A DNA stretch of 35,961 bases from Chitinophagaceae bacterium (GCA_017998385.1 JAGODE010000014.1:1-35961); one strand, 5' to 3'; shown: positions 9,112 to 18,459, counted from the first letter of the stretch. Notes: generated by a model from the sequence alone, not told the origin. Translations and numbers: made by a program.

Positions 9112-9140
9112 GCAACGCTACCGTTCCCGGTAACGATTGC
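9112..9140. promoter_or_regulatory. Imperfect dyad upstream of the GH28 promoter
   Basis: GCAACG, one unpaired C, then TACCG faces CGGTA, an unpaired A, then CG, A, TTGC across a TTCC centre. The arms pair over about 11 positions with two or three interruptions. There is no T-run for termination. It lies just after the NTF2-like gene stop and about 23 bp upstream of the candidate -33 element of the GH28 gene, so an operator or activator site is possible. A hairpin at the mRNA end is the alternative. Confidence 0.35.
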
Positions 9141-9162
9141 GTAAATAAACAGATAGAAATGA

Positions 9163-9193
9163 TTGATTATGACCGTGTTTGGGGGTAAACTTG
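9163..9193 (+). promoter_or_regulatory. Candidate Bacteroidota promoter for the second pectin enzyme block
   Basis: TTG at 9163-9165 and TAAACTTG at 9186-9193 are 20 bp apart, close to the Bacteroidota -33/-7 arrangement (TTG and TAnnTTTG, one mismatch at the -7). They lie in the only spacer above 50 bp between the start of the SusE-position gene and the end of the KduD gene. The next ATG is 35 bp downstream. This suggests GH28 onwards can be transcribed separately from the SusC-led unit. Confidence 0.45.
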
Positions 9194-9228
9194 TAAGCAC
9201 AAACCGGTGAAAAAAACGATTTCCTGCA

Positions 9229-10875
9229 ATGAAAAAGAATATTTTTTCTGTGGCGCTGGCGCTGGCTGCCGGACTGCTCGTACATGGGCAGGTCGGGGTG
9301 CGGCAACCGGTGATCAAGCAGCCGGTTTTTAAGAAAGATACCAGCAATATTGTGCGCAGCGGAGCGGTGGGTGATGGTAATACGCTCAGCACAAAAGCCA
9401 TTCAACAGGCTATCGATGCACAGCATCGCAAGGGAGGTGGCGTAGTGCTCGTGCCTTCCGGCTTATGGCTTACCGGGCCTATTGTTTTAAAAAGCAACAT
9501 CAATCTTCATCTCGCACAGGGGGCTACTCTTCTTTTTACAGCCGATTTTGATCAATATCCCTTAATCGAAACAAACTGGGAAGGATTACAGCAAATGCGC
9601 AATCAGTCGCCCATTTCAGCAACTGGTGCTACCAATATCGGCATCACCGGAAAGGGTATAATAGATGGCAATGGCGATGCCTGGCGCATGGTTAAAAAAG
9701 ATAAACTTACCGGCAGCCAGTGGAAGAAACTACAGGAACGCGGAGGTGTGCTGAGTGAAGATGGCAAGACATGGTATCCCTCGCAGAAATCGCTTGCCGG
9801 TTCAAAACTCACCAATCCGGGTGTACTTGCTCCGGAGAAAGATGCGACCTTCTTCAATAGTGTCAAGGATTTTCTGCGGCCCAACATGGTGCTGCTGTCG
9901 GAATGCAAAAATATTATACTCGAAGGAGTTACTTTTCAGAATTCTCCCGCCTGGTGTATACACCCACTCATGTGTGAAGACCTGACCGTGCGGGGCATTA
10001 CCGTTAAAAATCCCTGGTACGCGCAAAACGGTGATGGCATTGATGTAGAAAGTTGCAAAAATGTACTGATCGAAAAAAGTGTATTTGATGTAGGCGACGA
10101 TGCCCTTTGTATGAAAAGTGGTCGTGATGCCGAAGGACGCAAACGCGGTAAACCTACTGAGTCGGTGATCATTCGTGATTGTATTGTATATGCTTCGCAC
10201 GGTGGCTTTGTGGTGGGCAGCGAAATGAGTGGGGGCGTACGCAATGTATTTGTAAGCAACTGCACATTTATAGGTTCAGATATTGGCCTTCGTTTTAAAA
10301 CCACACGCGGACGTGGCGGTATAGTGGAAAATATTTTTATCCGTAATATTTATATGAAGGATATACCGGGTGAGGCGATCCTGTTTGATATGTATTATGC
10401 AGCAAAGGATCCGATAGCGCTGCCAGGTGAAAAAAGGGAATTGCCAAAAGCAGAGTTCAAGCCGGTAGATGAAACCACTCCTGTATTCCGCAATATTCAT
10501 ATCAGCGATGTGTATTGTAATGGAGCTGAAAAAGGCGTTTTCATAAGGGGCCTGCCTGAAATGCACATCAGTGGTATTGTAATGGAGAATATGGTGATCA
10601 GTGCGCGAAAGGGTATCGATATACAGGAAGCAAGCAATATCACTTTCCGCAATGTGCGCATCGATTCGCCCGCAGCGGAGCCGCTGGTTGATATGCTGCA
10701 AAGCGACCGGATTCATTTTGATGGATTAAAATATATGCCCGGTACTCCGTTGCTTTTTCGGGTGAGCGGCGAACGGAGTGGTGCGGTGAGCTGGAAAAAT
10801 ATTGACACAAAAGCTGCACAGAAACTTATCAGTTACGAACTGGGAGCAGTGGCGGCCAATGATCAGAAAAACTGA
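9229..10875 (+). CDS. Exported polygalacturonase, glycoside hydrolase family 28
   Basis: The enzyme hydrolyses alpha-1,4-galacturonosyl bonds, probably in the periplasm or at the surface. A signal peptide ends near VHGQ (residue 21). The GH28 fingerprint is complete: NGDGID (267-272), GDD (289-291) with the catalytic aspartates, SHGG with His324, and RFKT (355-358) in place of the usual RIK. The GAVGDG phrase near residue 45 and the NIHISDV/NITFRNV beta-helix rungs are typical. At 548 residues it is longer than minimal fungal enzymes but normal for Bacteroidota members, many of which act on oligosaccharides or from the non-reducing end. The GH105 gene follows after 6 bp. Homogalacturonan is the likely substrate; some relatives prefer rhamnogalacturonan or xylogalacturonan. 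Confidence 0.93.
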   Translation: MKKNIFSVALALAAGLLVHGQVGVRQPVIKQPVFKKDTSNIVRSGAVGDGNTLSTKAIQQAIDAQHRKGGGVVLVPSGLWLTGPIVLKSNINLHLAQGATLLFTADFDQYPLIETNWEGLQQMRNQSPISATGATNIGITGKGIIDGNGDAWRMVKKDKLTGSQWKKLQERGGVLSEDGKTWYPSQKSLAGSKLTNPGVLAPEKDATFFNSVKDFLRPNMVLLSECKNIILEGVTFQNSPAWCIHPLMCEDLTVRGITVKNPWYAQNGDGIDVESCKNVLIEKSVFDVGDDALCMKSGRDAEGRKRGKPTESVIIRDCIVYASHGGFVVGSEMSGGVRNVFVSNCTFIGSDIGLRFKTTRGRGGIVENIFIRNIYMKDIPGEAILFDMYYAAKDPIALPGEKRELPKAEFKPVDETTPVFRNIHISDVYCNGAEKGVFIRGLPEMHISGIVMENMVISARKGIDIQEASNITFRNVRIDSPAAEPLVDMLQSDRIHFDGLKYMPGTPLLFRVSGERSGAVSWKNIDTKAAQKLISYELGAVAANDQKN

Positions 10876-10881
10876 CCGGAT

Positions 10882-12789
10882 ATGAAGTATTTGTTTTGGA
10901 TAGGATGTTCAATGATGGTACTTACGGGCACGGCACGGCAAACACCGCCTGAGCCACTCTCCCAGCAGATGACCCGCACAGCCATGCAGCTCTGGCCCGA
11001 TTCTTTTTTATTACAAAATGATAAAGTGGCCAAATGGCGCTACGATCAGGGAGTGATATTGAAAGGAGTGGAGGCTGTGTGGAAACAAACAGGCGAAGGA
11101 AAATGGTTTGACTACATTCAGCGGAGCATGGATTTTTATGTGCAGAACGATGGCAGCATTAAAGGATATAAAGGCGAAGAGTACAATATTGACCATGTCA
11201 ACAATGGTAAACTGCTGCTGTTACTGTTTCAGGTCACAGGTAAGGATAAATACCGCAAGGCGGCTACCTTACTGCGCGACCAGTTGCGAACTCACCCGCG
11301 CACATCGGCTGGTGGTTTCTGGCATAAAAAGATTTATCCTTCGCAGATGTGGCTCGACGGGCTTTATATGGGACAACCGTTTTACGCAGAGTATGCCAGC
11401 ATTTTTCATGACGATACGGCTTTTGCAGATATCACACGCCAGTTTTCATTGATGGAGCGTAATGCACGCGATCCCAAAACAGGATTGCTGTATCACGGCT
11501 GGGATGAAAGCCGGACGCAACAGTGGGCTGATAAACAAACAGGCCGCTCTCCCAATATCTGGGGGCGTGCACTGGGCTGGTATGGTATGGCACTGGTCGA
11601 TGTGCTTGATTATTTTCCCGAGACCTATCCGGGCCGCGATACCCTGAAAGCTATTTTGCAACGTTTTGCAAAAGCGGTGACGAATGTACAGGATCCTGCT
11701 TCAGGCCTCTGGTATGATATACCCGATAAGCCGCGGGAAGCGGGCAATTATTATGAGGCATCTGCCTCGGCTATGCTTGTTTATACGATCGCCAAAGGAG
11801 TACGTAAGGGATACCTGCCCGCATCGTACCTGGCCAGAGCACGTAAAGGATATGAAGGAATAAAAAAAGAATTTCTTCAGCGTAGCGGTGACCGCCTCGA
11901 TCTGAAAGGTACAGTGAGTGTATCCGGGCTTGGCGGCACTCCATACCGCGATGGAAGTTTTTCGTATTATATGAGTGAACCGGTGGTTGTGAATGACCCC
12001 AAAGGCATGGGGGCATTCATTTTGTGTGCTACCGAAATGGAATTGCTTGAAGCACCAAAAAAAGGTGCAGGTAAAACAGTATTACTCGATCGCTATTTCA
12101 ATAGTGAAAAGAGAAAAGATGCTGGTGGTAAAAATGATTACTGGCACTACACCTGGACAGAATGGTCGCATCCCGGCTTTGCTTTCTTTGGTAACAGGTT
12201 CACCAAATATGGTGCGCAGCTGGCTAACCTCGATGCAGCTCCCACAGCAGCAAACCTCCGCAAAGCCAGCGTATACATCATTGTAGATCCGGATCATGTA
12301 AAAGATAATCCACAGCCCAATTATATGACACCGGAGTACGCTACCGTAATCAGCAATTGGGTGAAAGCAGGTGGCGTATTGCTGCTGATGGGTAATGACA
12401 GTGCCAACTGCGAGTTGAAACAGTTTAACCAGCTGGCCGGAAAATTCGGTATCAGCTTTACCGATGTGAGCCGAAATATGGTTAAGGACGATGTGTTTTC
12501 AATGGGCGAAGTAACAGTGCCCCCCAACAATGCTGTATTTAAGCAGCGCCGTATGTTTTTGAAAGAGATCAGCGCATTGTCGGTGAAGGCACCGGCCAAA
12601 GCGTTGATTGAAGATAAAGATGGAGTAGTCATGGCGGTGGCAACTTATGGAAAAGGAAAGGTGCTGGTAGTAGGTGATCCCTGGTTGTATAACGAGTATG
12701 TGGATGGGCGCAGACTGCCGGCCAGTTTTGACAACCTGGGCGCAGCAGATGACCTGGCTTACTGGCTGCTGAAGCAGGCAAAGAAATGA
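10882..12789 (+). CDS. Exported GH105 unsaturated rhamnogalacturonyl/galacturonyl hydrolase with a C-terminal DUF4350-like domain
   Basis: This 635-residue protein is about 250 residues longer than a stand-alone GH105 such as YteR. Residues ~30-385 form the alpha/alpha-barrel hydrolase, with NIDHVNNGK (Asp104) and MWLDGLYMGQPF (Asp159) matching the two catalytic-site aspartates of the family. It removes 4,5-unsaturated uronic acid from lyase products. After a short linker (386-396), residues ~397-635 look like a second alpha/beta domain with GGVLLLMGNDS and YGKGKVLVVGDPWLYNEY, a pattern I associate with DUF4350 or class-I glutaminase-like folds. I see no clear Cys-His-Glu triad there. A signal peptide (cleavage near residue 19) is likely. 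The stop overlaps the next start by ATGA. The GH105 call is firm; the role of the C-terminal domain is unknown. Confidence 0.88.
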   Translation: MKYLFWIGCSMMVLTGTARQTPPEPLSQQMTRTAMQLWPDSFLLQNDKVAKWRYDQGVILKGVEAVWKQTGEGKWFDYIQRSMDFYVQNDGSIKGYKGEEYNIDHVNNGKLLLLLFQVTGKDKYRKAATLLRDQLRTHPRTSAGGFWHKKIYPSQMWLDGLYMGQPFYAEYASIFHDDTAFADITRQFSLMERNARDPKTGLLYHGWDESRTQQWADKQTGRSPNIWGRALGWYGMALVDVLDYFPETYPGRDTLKAILQRFAKAVTNVQDPASGLWYDIPDKPREAGNYYEASASAMLVYTIAKGVRKGYLPASYLARARKGYEGIKKEFLQRSGDRLDLKGTVSVSGLGGTPYRDGSFSYYMSEPVVVNDPKGMGAFILCATEMELLEAPKKGAGKTVLLDRYFNSEKRKDAGGKNDYWHYTWTEWSHPGFAFFGNRFTKYGAQLANLDAAPTAANLRKASVYIIVDPDHVKDNPQPNYMTPEYATVISNWVKAGGVLLLMGNDSANCELKQFNQLAGKFGISFTDVSRNMVKDDVFSMGEVTVPPNNAVFKQRRMFLKEISALSVKAPAKALIEDKDGVVMAVATYGKGKVLVVGDPWLYNEYVDGRRLPASFDNLGAADDLAYWLLKQAKK

Positions 12790-13793
12790 GAAAGCAGGTC
12801 CTCATATCAGTACTGACCATTGCTATGCTGCCCCTGGTGGCACAGCAGCGTATAATAGTTGCACCCGATGGCTCGGGCGATTTTAAGTCGGTGCAGGGAG
12901 CGCTCAACAGTCTGCCTGCAGAAGCATCATCGCCACGAACCATTTATATCCGTAAAGGAATATATCGTGAAAAGATTTATATCGAAAAACCACAAGTAAT
13001 ACTCGAGGGCGAGAGCCGTGAAGAAACAATACTGCAGGCAGCCATTGCAAGAGATGAATGGCGTTGCAGTCACCTGGATGACTGGGGAGTGGCTACGATC
13101 AATGTAGGCTCCAACGATGTAGCGCTGAAAAATCTGACGGTTAGCAACACGTATGCAATGGAAAACCCTCATGACCGGACCGTAAACTGTCCGTTGGACA
13201 CAACAGGAGGAAAACGGGTAATTCGTGCCGATGGTCATCAAATGGCTTTACGTACGCTGAATGTTACCCGGTTGAAGGCAGTCAACTGTCACTTTATTTC
13301 CAGGGGTGGTGATACCGTGAGTCCATGGGAGGTAAAGAACGGACAATGGTATTTTAAAGACTGCATTATAGAAGGAGGAGTGGATCTCTACTGTCCGCGT
13401 GGATGGGCCTGGGCCGAAAACTGTCATTTCATTGCAGTGGGTGGCACAGCTGCTATCTGGCATGACGGCTCCGCCGTAGCAGATGCGAAGACAGTATTGA
13501 AAAACTGCAGGTTCAGCGGATATGACAACTTCCTGCTGGGCCGCTATCATCGCGATGCGCAGTTTTACCTTGTTGGTTGTGTATTTGCCGCCAACATGTG
13601 CGACTCGGCTATATACAGGGTCAGCAACCCTGCCGCATTCAACTGGGGTCACCGGGTTTATTATTCCGGATGCCACCGCGAAGGAGGAAAAGATTTTAGC
13701 TGGTACCGCGATAATCTGCCAGCGGGCCTTAAGGCTACTGATATTACTGTAAAATGGGTATTCGGCAGAAGCTGGAATCCCGAAGAAAACTGA
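12786..13793 (+). CDS. Divergent pectinesterase-like (CE8-related) exported protein
   Basis: The product is 335 residues with a signal peptide ending near LVAQQ and the CE8 opening RIIVAPDGSGDFKSVQGAL, then GIYREKI. The active-site blocks are altered. The first Gln survives (HQMALR, Gln152). The QD pair has become GD (Gly175, Asp176). The nucleophile Asp200 survives in VDLYCPRGW instead of DFIFG. Arg253 survives in LGRYH instead of LGRPW. So both aspartates and the arginine remain but one oxyanion-hole glutamine is missing. Extra Cys residues (203, 213) flank the nucleophile region. It may be an esterase with different specificity, for example for a substituted pectin region, or a binding protein. 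It overlaps the GH105 gene by 4 bp and is followed by uxaB, so it shares the operon. Confidence 0.8.
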   Translation: MRKQVLISVLTIAMLPLVAQQRIIVAPDGSGDFKSVQGALNSLPAEASSPRTIYIRKGIYREKIYIEKPQVILEGESREETILQAAIARDEWRCSHLDDWGVATINVGSNDVALKNLTVSNTYAMENPHDRTVNCPLDTTGGKRVIRADGHQMALRTLNVTRLKAVNCHFISRGGDTVSPWEVKNGQWYFKDCIIEGGVDLYCPRGWAWAENCHFIAVGGTAAIWHDGSAVADAKTVLKNCRFSGYDNFLLGRYHRDAQFYLVGCVFAANMCDSAIYRVSNPAAFNWGHRVYYSGCHREGGKDFSWYRDNLPAGLKATDITVKWVFGRSWNPEEN

Positions 13794-13803
13794 AGGAGGA
13801 GTG

Positions 13804-15330
13804 ATGCGATTAAACAAACAAAATCTTGCACAGATACCTGCACAGCCGGCGCTGGAATTGCCGGTAGCCGGCGTATTTGATCTGCCGGAGCGGGTACTTC
13901 AATTCGGTACCGGTGTATTGCTGCGGGGGCTACCCGATTATTTTATTAATAAAGCGAATAATCAGGGCATTTTTAATGGACGTATAGTGGTGGTAAAATC
14001 AACCACCCAGGGTGCTGCAGATGCATTTGAAGCTCAGGATGGTTTATTTACTACCTGCATCCGTGGTATTGAAAACGATCATAAGGTAGAAACTTTTGCG
14101 GTCAATGCTGCTATAAGCCGTGTGTTGTCTGCCAGTCAGCAATGGCAGGATGTGCTGGCCTGTGCTGCCTCACCATATATGCAGGTGGTTGTATCCAATA
14201 CGACAGAAGTAGGTATTGTGCTGGTGCAGGAGCAGGTAGTGGATCGGGTGCCTGAATCATTTCCCGGTAAACTCCTGGCATTCCTGTATGAGCGTTTTCG
14301 CGCACTGGGGGGCTCTGCAGACAGTGGGATGGTGATCGTGCCTACAGAGCTGCTGGCAGATAATGGGAGCCGCCTGCGGAGCATCGTGCAGGAGCTGGCT
14401 GTTTTCAATCAGCTGGGTAACGATTTTATACAATGGCTGACCGAAGCCAATCATTTTTGTAATACACTGGTAGATCGCATTGTGCCGGGTAAATTGCCTG
14501 CAGCAGAACACACTCAGCTTGAACAACGCCTGGGCTATACAGATGAACTTATGATCACGGCCGAGCCATTTGCCCTTTGGGCAATTGAATCGGGATCGGC
14601 CCGTGTACAGGAGCTATTGTCATTTGCAACAGCTGATGACAGGGTAGTAATAGCGCCAGATATTGAAAAGTTCCGTGAACTTAAACTGCGCCTGCTCAAC
14701 GGTACCCATACATTTACCTGCGCCCTGGCTCACCTCAACGGCTTTACTTCTGTAAAAGAAGCCATGCATGACGAGGCTATGGCCGGATTTGTACGCCGGC
14801 TGGTGATCCTTGAGATTGCTGAGTCAATAGACAGTACGCTGGCCACTTATAATGAAGCCTGCGCATTTGCCAATTCGGTACTCGACCGTTTCCGTAATCC
14901 TTTTCTGGAACATCGCTGGCTGAGTATAGCGCTGAACTATACAGCCAAAATGCGCATGAGAAATATACCTTTGTTGCTGCGTTACTATCAGCAGCACAAT
15001 AAGGTGCCGGTTTGCATGGCCCTGGGCTTTGCCGCATATATCCGGCTCCTGTGTGTGCAGGAGCAGCCGGATGGCAGCTTTACCGGCAAGTGGAATGGCC
15101 GCAGCTACACCATCCAGGATGAGCATGCTGCTTTCTTTGCGGAAAAATGGGCACTGATAAGTGGACGCGATCTGGTGCATGCTGTGTTGAGTAATGAAGA
15201 ATTGTGGGGTACAGATCTGGCAAGCTTACCGGGCTTTGAAGCACAGGTTGCTGAGGACCTGCTGCAATTGCAGGAAGGCGATCCTGCCGCATTGCTGACT
15301 ATCGAATATCTAAATAAATCTTTTGTATAG
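13804..15330 (+). CDS. uxaB: Tagaturonate reductase (altronate oxidoreductase)
   Basis: It reduces D-tagaturonate to D-altronate with NADH in the cytoplasm, the second step of galacturonate breakdown. The 508-residue length and the phrases LQFGTGVLLRGLPDYFINKAN and VVKST near the N-terminus match the UxaB branch of the mannitol dehydrogenase family, where FGTG forms the nucleotide-binding turn. A conserved KLRLLNGTHTF segment (about 298-308) carries the active-site Lys and the Asn-Gly-His region of polyol dehydrogenases. The ATG at 13804 was preferred over the in-frame GTG at 13801, because a strong AAGGAGG lies at 13793-13799, too close to the GTG. The stop directly abuts uxaA. No signal peptide is present, marking the switch from exported to cytoplasmic enzymes. 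Confidence 0.93.
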   Translation: MRLNKQNLAQIPAQPALELPVAGVFDLPERVLQFGTGVLLRGLPDYFINKANNQGIFNGRIVVVKSTTQGAADAFEAQDGLFTTCIRGIENDHKVETFAVNAAISRVLSASQQWQDVLACAASPYMQVVVSNTTEVGIVLVQEQVVDRVPESFPGKLLAFLYERFRALGGSADSGMVIVPTELLADNGSRLRSIVQELAVFNQLGNDFIQWLTEANHFCNTLVDRIVPGKLPAAEHTQLEQRLGYTDELMITAEPFALWAIESGSARVQELLSFATADDRVVIAPDIEKFRELKLRLLNGTHTFTCALAHLNGFTSVKEAMHDEAMAGFVRRLVILEIAESIDSTLATYNEACAFANSVLDRFRNPFLEHRWLSIALNYTAKMRMRNIPLLLRYYQQHNKVPVCMALGFAAYIRLLCVQEQPDGSFTGKWNGRSYTIQDEHAAFFAEKWALISGRDLVHAVLSNEELWGTDLASLPGFEAQVAEDLLQLQEGDPAALLTIEYLNKSFV

Positions 15331-16974
15331 ATGAAACATATCGTGTTGAAAGTGCATGAGGCTGATAATGTGCTGGTGGCGTTGCAATCGCTGGCAAAAG
15401 GAAGTGTAGTGGAATATGAAGGCCGTAAGTATACGCTGGAAGAGGATATACCTGCAAAACATAAGTTTTTTACTACGTCAATGAAACAGGGCGACCGCGT
15501 GATCATGTATGGCGTAACGGTGGGACGGATGCAAAACGACGTGCCGGAAGGCGGATTGATGACCACGGCCAATACAAAACATGAAGCCGATCCCTTTGTA
15601 TACCGTCCTTTTCAATATCACTGGCAGGCGCCGGATGTATCAGCATTCAAAGGTCGTACGTTTAACGGCTACCACCGTTCAGACGGCCGTGTAGGCACTG
15701 CCAACTACTGGCTGTTTATTCCTACTGTTTTTTGTGAAAACAGGAATCTTGATGTGATCCGTGAAGCGCTGCATAATGAGCTGGGCTATGCGGTTACTGA
15801 TAAGTATAAACAGAAAGCAAAAGAACTGCTGAGGTTATATCAGCAGGGTGCAGACGTTGCTGCAGCTACGCTTGACATTCGCGAAGCCGTAGTGCCAGCC
15901 AACCGTATTTTTAAGAATGTAGACGGTATTAAATTCCTGAACCACCAGGGAGGCTGTGGCGGCACCCGCCAGGATGCAGAGGTGCTGGGAAAATTGCTGG
16001 CTGCCTATGCCGACCACCCCAATGTGGCTGGCGTGACTATCATGAGCCTTGGCTGCCAGCACCTGCAGACACGCGAACTGCTGGATGCCCTCAAGGAGCG
16101 GAACCCAAATTTTGACAAACCCATGCTCATATTTGAGCAGCAACAATCGCAAAGCGAAGAGCAACTCATTACCGAAGCCATTCGCCAGACATTTCTCGGG
16201 CTCATTGAAATAAACAAAATTGAACGTAAGCCGGCTACGCTCGACAAACTGGTGATTGGAGTGAAATGCGGAGGCAGTGATGGTTTCAGCGGCATCTCTG
16301 CCAATCCCGCAGTGGGTTATTGCAGCGACCTGGTAGTGGCACTGGGAGGTAAAATTTTACTGGCCGAGTTTCCTGAACTCTGTGGTGCAGAGCAGGAACT
16401 CATCGACCGTACACGCAACGAAGCGGCTGCCCATAAGTTTATTCACCTCATGACCACTTATAATGATGCAGCGCATCGGGCCGGCTCCGGTTTCCATATG
16501 AATCCCTCGCCCGGCAATATCCGCGATGGTCTCATTACCGATGCCATTAAGAGTACAGGAGCTGCCAAAAAAGGAGGCACTTCGCCGGTAGAAGATGTGC
16601 TGGACTATACAGAACCCGCCACTCGCGCCGGCCTCAACCTCGTATGCACACCCGGCAATGATGTAGAAGCTACTACCGGCAAAGCGGCGAGTGGAGCTAC
16701 CCTTATTTTATTTACTACCGGCCTTGGAACGCCTACAGGCAATCCGGTTTGTCCCACCATCAAAGTTGCTACCAATACGGCACTGGCAACCCGTATGGCC
16801 GATATCATTGACATCAATACCGGCCCCATCATCGATGGCGAAAAAACCATTGCTGAAATGGGTGCCGAAATACTGGAATACTGTATAAAAGCTGCCAGCG
16901 GTGAGGTGATTCCAAAAGCTGTTCAGCTGAATCAGGATGACTTTATTCCCTGGAAACGCGGTGTATCACTTTGA
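15331..16974 (+). CDS. uxaA: Altronate dehydratase
   Basis: It dehydrates D-altronate to 2-keto-3-deoxy-D-gluconate. The 547-residue protein has the standard two-part layout: an N-terminal SAF domain (~1-95, with VVEYEGRKYTLEEDIPAKHKF cut short in other uronate dehydratases) and a C-terminal catalytic part opening with GYHRSDGRVGTANYW. The Cys-rich NHQGGCGGTR and VKCGGSDGFSG motifs are characteristic of the UxaA/GarD family, which are iron-dependent enzymes. Its ATG follows the uxaB stop with no spacer, consistent with translational coupling. There is a 32-bp gap to uxaC. Confidence 0.94.
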   Translation: MKHIVLKVHEADNVLVALQSLAKGSVVEYEGRKYTLEEDIPAKHKFFTTSMKQGDRVIMYGVTVGRMQNDVPEGGLMTTANTKHEADPFVYRPFQYHWQAPDVSAFKGRTFNGYHRSDGRVGTANYWLFIPTVFCENRNLDVIREALHNELGYAVTDKYKQKAKELLRLYQQGADVAAATLDIREAVVPANRIFKNVDGIKFLNHQGGCGGTRQDAEVLGKLLAAYADHPNVAGVTIMSLGCQHLQTRELLDALKERNPNFDKPMLIFEQQQSQSEEQLITEAIRQTFLGLIEINKIERKPATLDKLVIGVKCGGSDGFSGISANPAVGYCSDLVVALGGKILLAEFPELCGAEQELIDRTRNEAAAHKFIHLMTTYNDAAHRAGSGFHMNPSPGNIRDGLITDAIKSTGAAKKGGTSPVEDVLDYTEPATRAGLNLVCTPGNDVEATTGKAASGATLILFTTGLGTPTGNPVCPTIKVATNTALATRMADIIDINTGPIIDGEKTIAEMGAEILEYCIKAASGEVIPKAVQLNQDDFIPWKRGVSL

Positions 16975-17006
16975 TCCTGACATTTATCAGAACCTAAACG
17001 GTTGTT

Positions 17007-18449
17007 ATGAAAAAGTTTTTAGACGAAAATTTCCTGCTGCGAACCAAAACTGCCCAGCAGCTTTATCACGAATATGCCAAACAGATGCCGGTGATCGATT
17101 ACCACAATCACCTGCCTCCCCAGCAGATTGCCGAAGACAAACAGTTTGGCAATCTTACACAGGCATGGCTGTATGGTGATCATTACAAGTGGAGAGCGAT
17201 GCGAACCAATGGTGTAGACGAAAGCTATTGCACCGGCAACCAGCCTGACCGTGATAAGTTTCAACGCTGGGCCGAGACGGTTCCTTATACGTTGCGCAAT
17301 CCGCTTTATCACTGGACGCACCTCGAATTGCAGCGTTATTTTGGCATCACAGAGATACTCAACCCCGAAAGCGCAGGCCGTATCTACGACCAGTGTACAG
17401 AAATGCTGCAATCGCCCTCGCATTCTGTTCGCCAGTTGCTGCGCATGATGAATGTAAAACTGGTGTGTACCACCGATGATCCTGTTGACACACTTGAGTT
17501 TCATAAACAAATACAGCAAGATGGTTTTGAAATACCTGTATTGCCGGCGTTCAGGCCCGATATGGCTATGCAGGTAAGCCAGCCAACAGTATTTAATAAT
17601 TATGTGCGCAAACTGGAAGGCGCTACGAATATTGCCATTTCTTCCTTCGACGACTTCCTGTATGCCCTTCAGAACCGGCATGACTTCTTTGCATCTATGG
17701 GTTGCATGGTGTCTGATCATGGCCTCGAAGAAATCTATGCCGATGATTTTACCGGCTCTGAAATAGATGCCATCTTTCATAAGATTCATGGTGGCAAAGA
17801 ACTCAATGAAGCCGAGCAACGCAAGTTTCGTTCAGCCATGCTGATTCATTTTGCTGAATGGGATTGGGAAAAAGGATGGGTACAGCAGTTTCACCTGGGT
17901 GCTATGCGCAACAACAACTCCCGTATGATGCAGGAACTGGGTCCTGATACCGGCTGGGACTCAATGGGCGACTTCAAACAGGGACGCAGCCTGGCCCGCT
18001 TCCTAGATAAGCTCGATACCAACAACAAACTCGCCCGCACCATTATTTATAATCTCAACCCGTCTGACAACGCCCTTTTTGCCACTATGATCGGCAATTT
18101 CAATGACGGCTCTGTAGCAGGCAAAATTCAATGGGGTTCGGGCTGGTGGTTTCTTGATCAGAAAGATGGTATGATCAAACAGATCAATACACTGTCGAAT
18201 ATGGGCCTGCTGAGCCGGTTTGTGGGCATGCTCACCGATTCGCGCAGCTTTCTTTCGTTTCCCCGCCATGAATATTTCAGACGGATTTTGTGTGACCTGT
18301 TTGGCGAAGAGATCGAGCAGGGCGAATTACCCAACGACCTGCCATGGGTAGGCAAAGTGATCCAGGATATTTGCTATAACAACAATAAAAATTATTTCAA
18401 CTGGCAACTCAATAGCCAGACGGCAGACCTGAATCAGGCTACCGTTTAA
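17007..18449 (+). CDS. uxaC: Glucuronate/galacturonate isomerase
   Basis: This amidohydrolase-superfamily isomerase converts D-galacturonate to D-tagaturonate (and D-glucuronate to D-fructuronate), the first cytoplasmic step. The protein is 480 residues, close to the E. coli enzyme. VIDYHNHLPP carries the metal-binding His33-x-His35 pair, and the conserved WTHLELQRYFGI and CTTDDPVDTLEFH segments follow. The C-terminal DSRSFLSFPRHEYFRRILC is another family signature. It sits between uxaA and the KduD gene, so the operon order runs B-A-C rather than in reaction order. Confidence 0.95.
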   Translation: MKKFLDENFLLRTKTAQQLYHEYAKQMPVIDYHNHLPPQQIAEDKQFGNLTQAWLYGDHYKWRAMRTNGVDESYCTGNQPDRDKFQRWAETVPYTLRNPLYHWTHLELQRYFGITEILNPESAGRIYDQCTEMLQSPSHSVRQLLRMMNVKLVCTTDDPVDTLEFHKQIQQDGFEIPVLPAFRPDMAMQVSQPTVFNNYVRKLEGATNIAISSFDDFLYALQNRHDFFASMGCMVSDHGLEEIYADDFTGSEIDAIFHKIHGGKELNEAEQRKFRSAMLIHFAEWDWEKGWVQQFHLGAMRNNNSRMMQELGPDTGWDSMGDFKQGRSLARFLDKLDTNNKLARTIIYNLNPSDNALFATMIGNFNDGSVAGKIQWGSGWWFLDQKDGMIKQINTLSNMGLLSRFVGMLTDSRSFLSFPRHEYFRRILCDLFGEEIEQGELPNDLPWVGKVIQDICYNNNKNYFNWQLNSQTADLNQATV

Positions 18450-18459
18450 TTCAAAAAAT

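Noticed and set aside
17019-17819. Long open frame of 266 codons on the minus strand inside uxaC
   Set aside because: It is antisense to a fully convincing isomerase gene, has no recognisable domain and reflects codon bias of the real gene.
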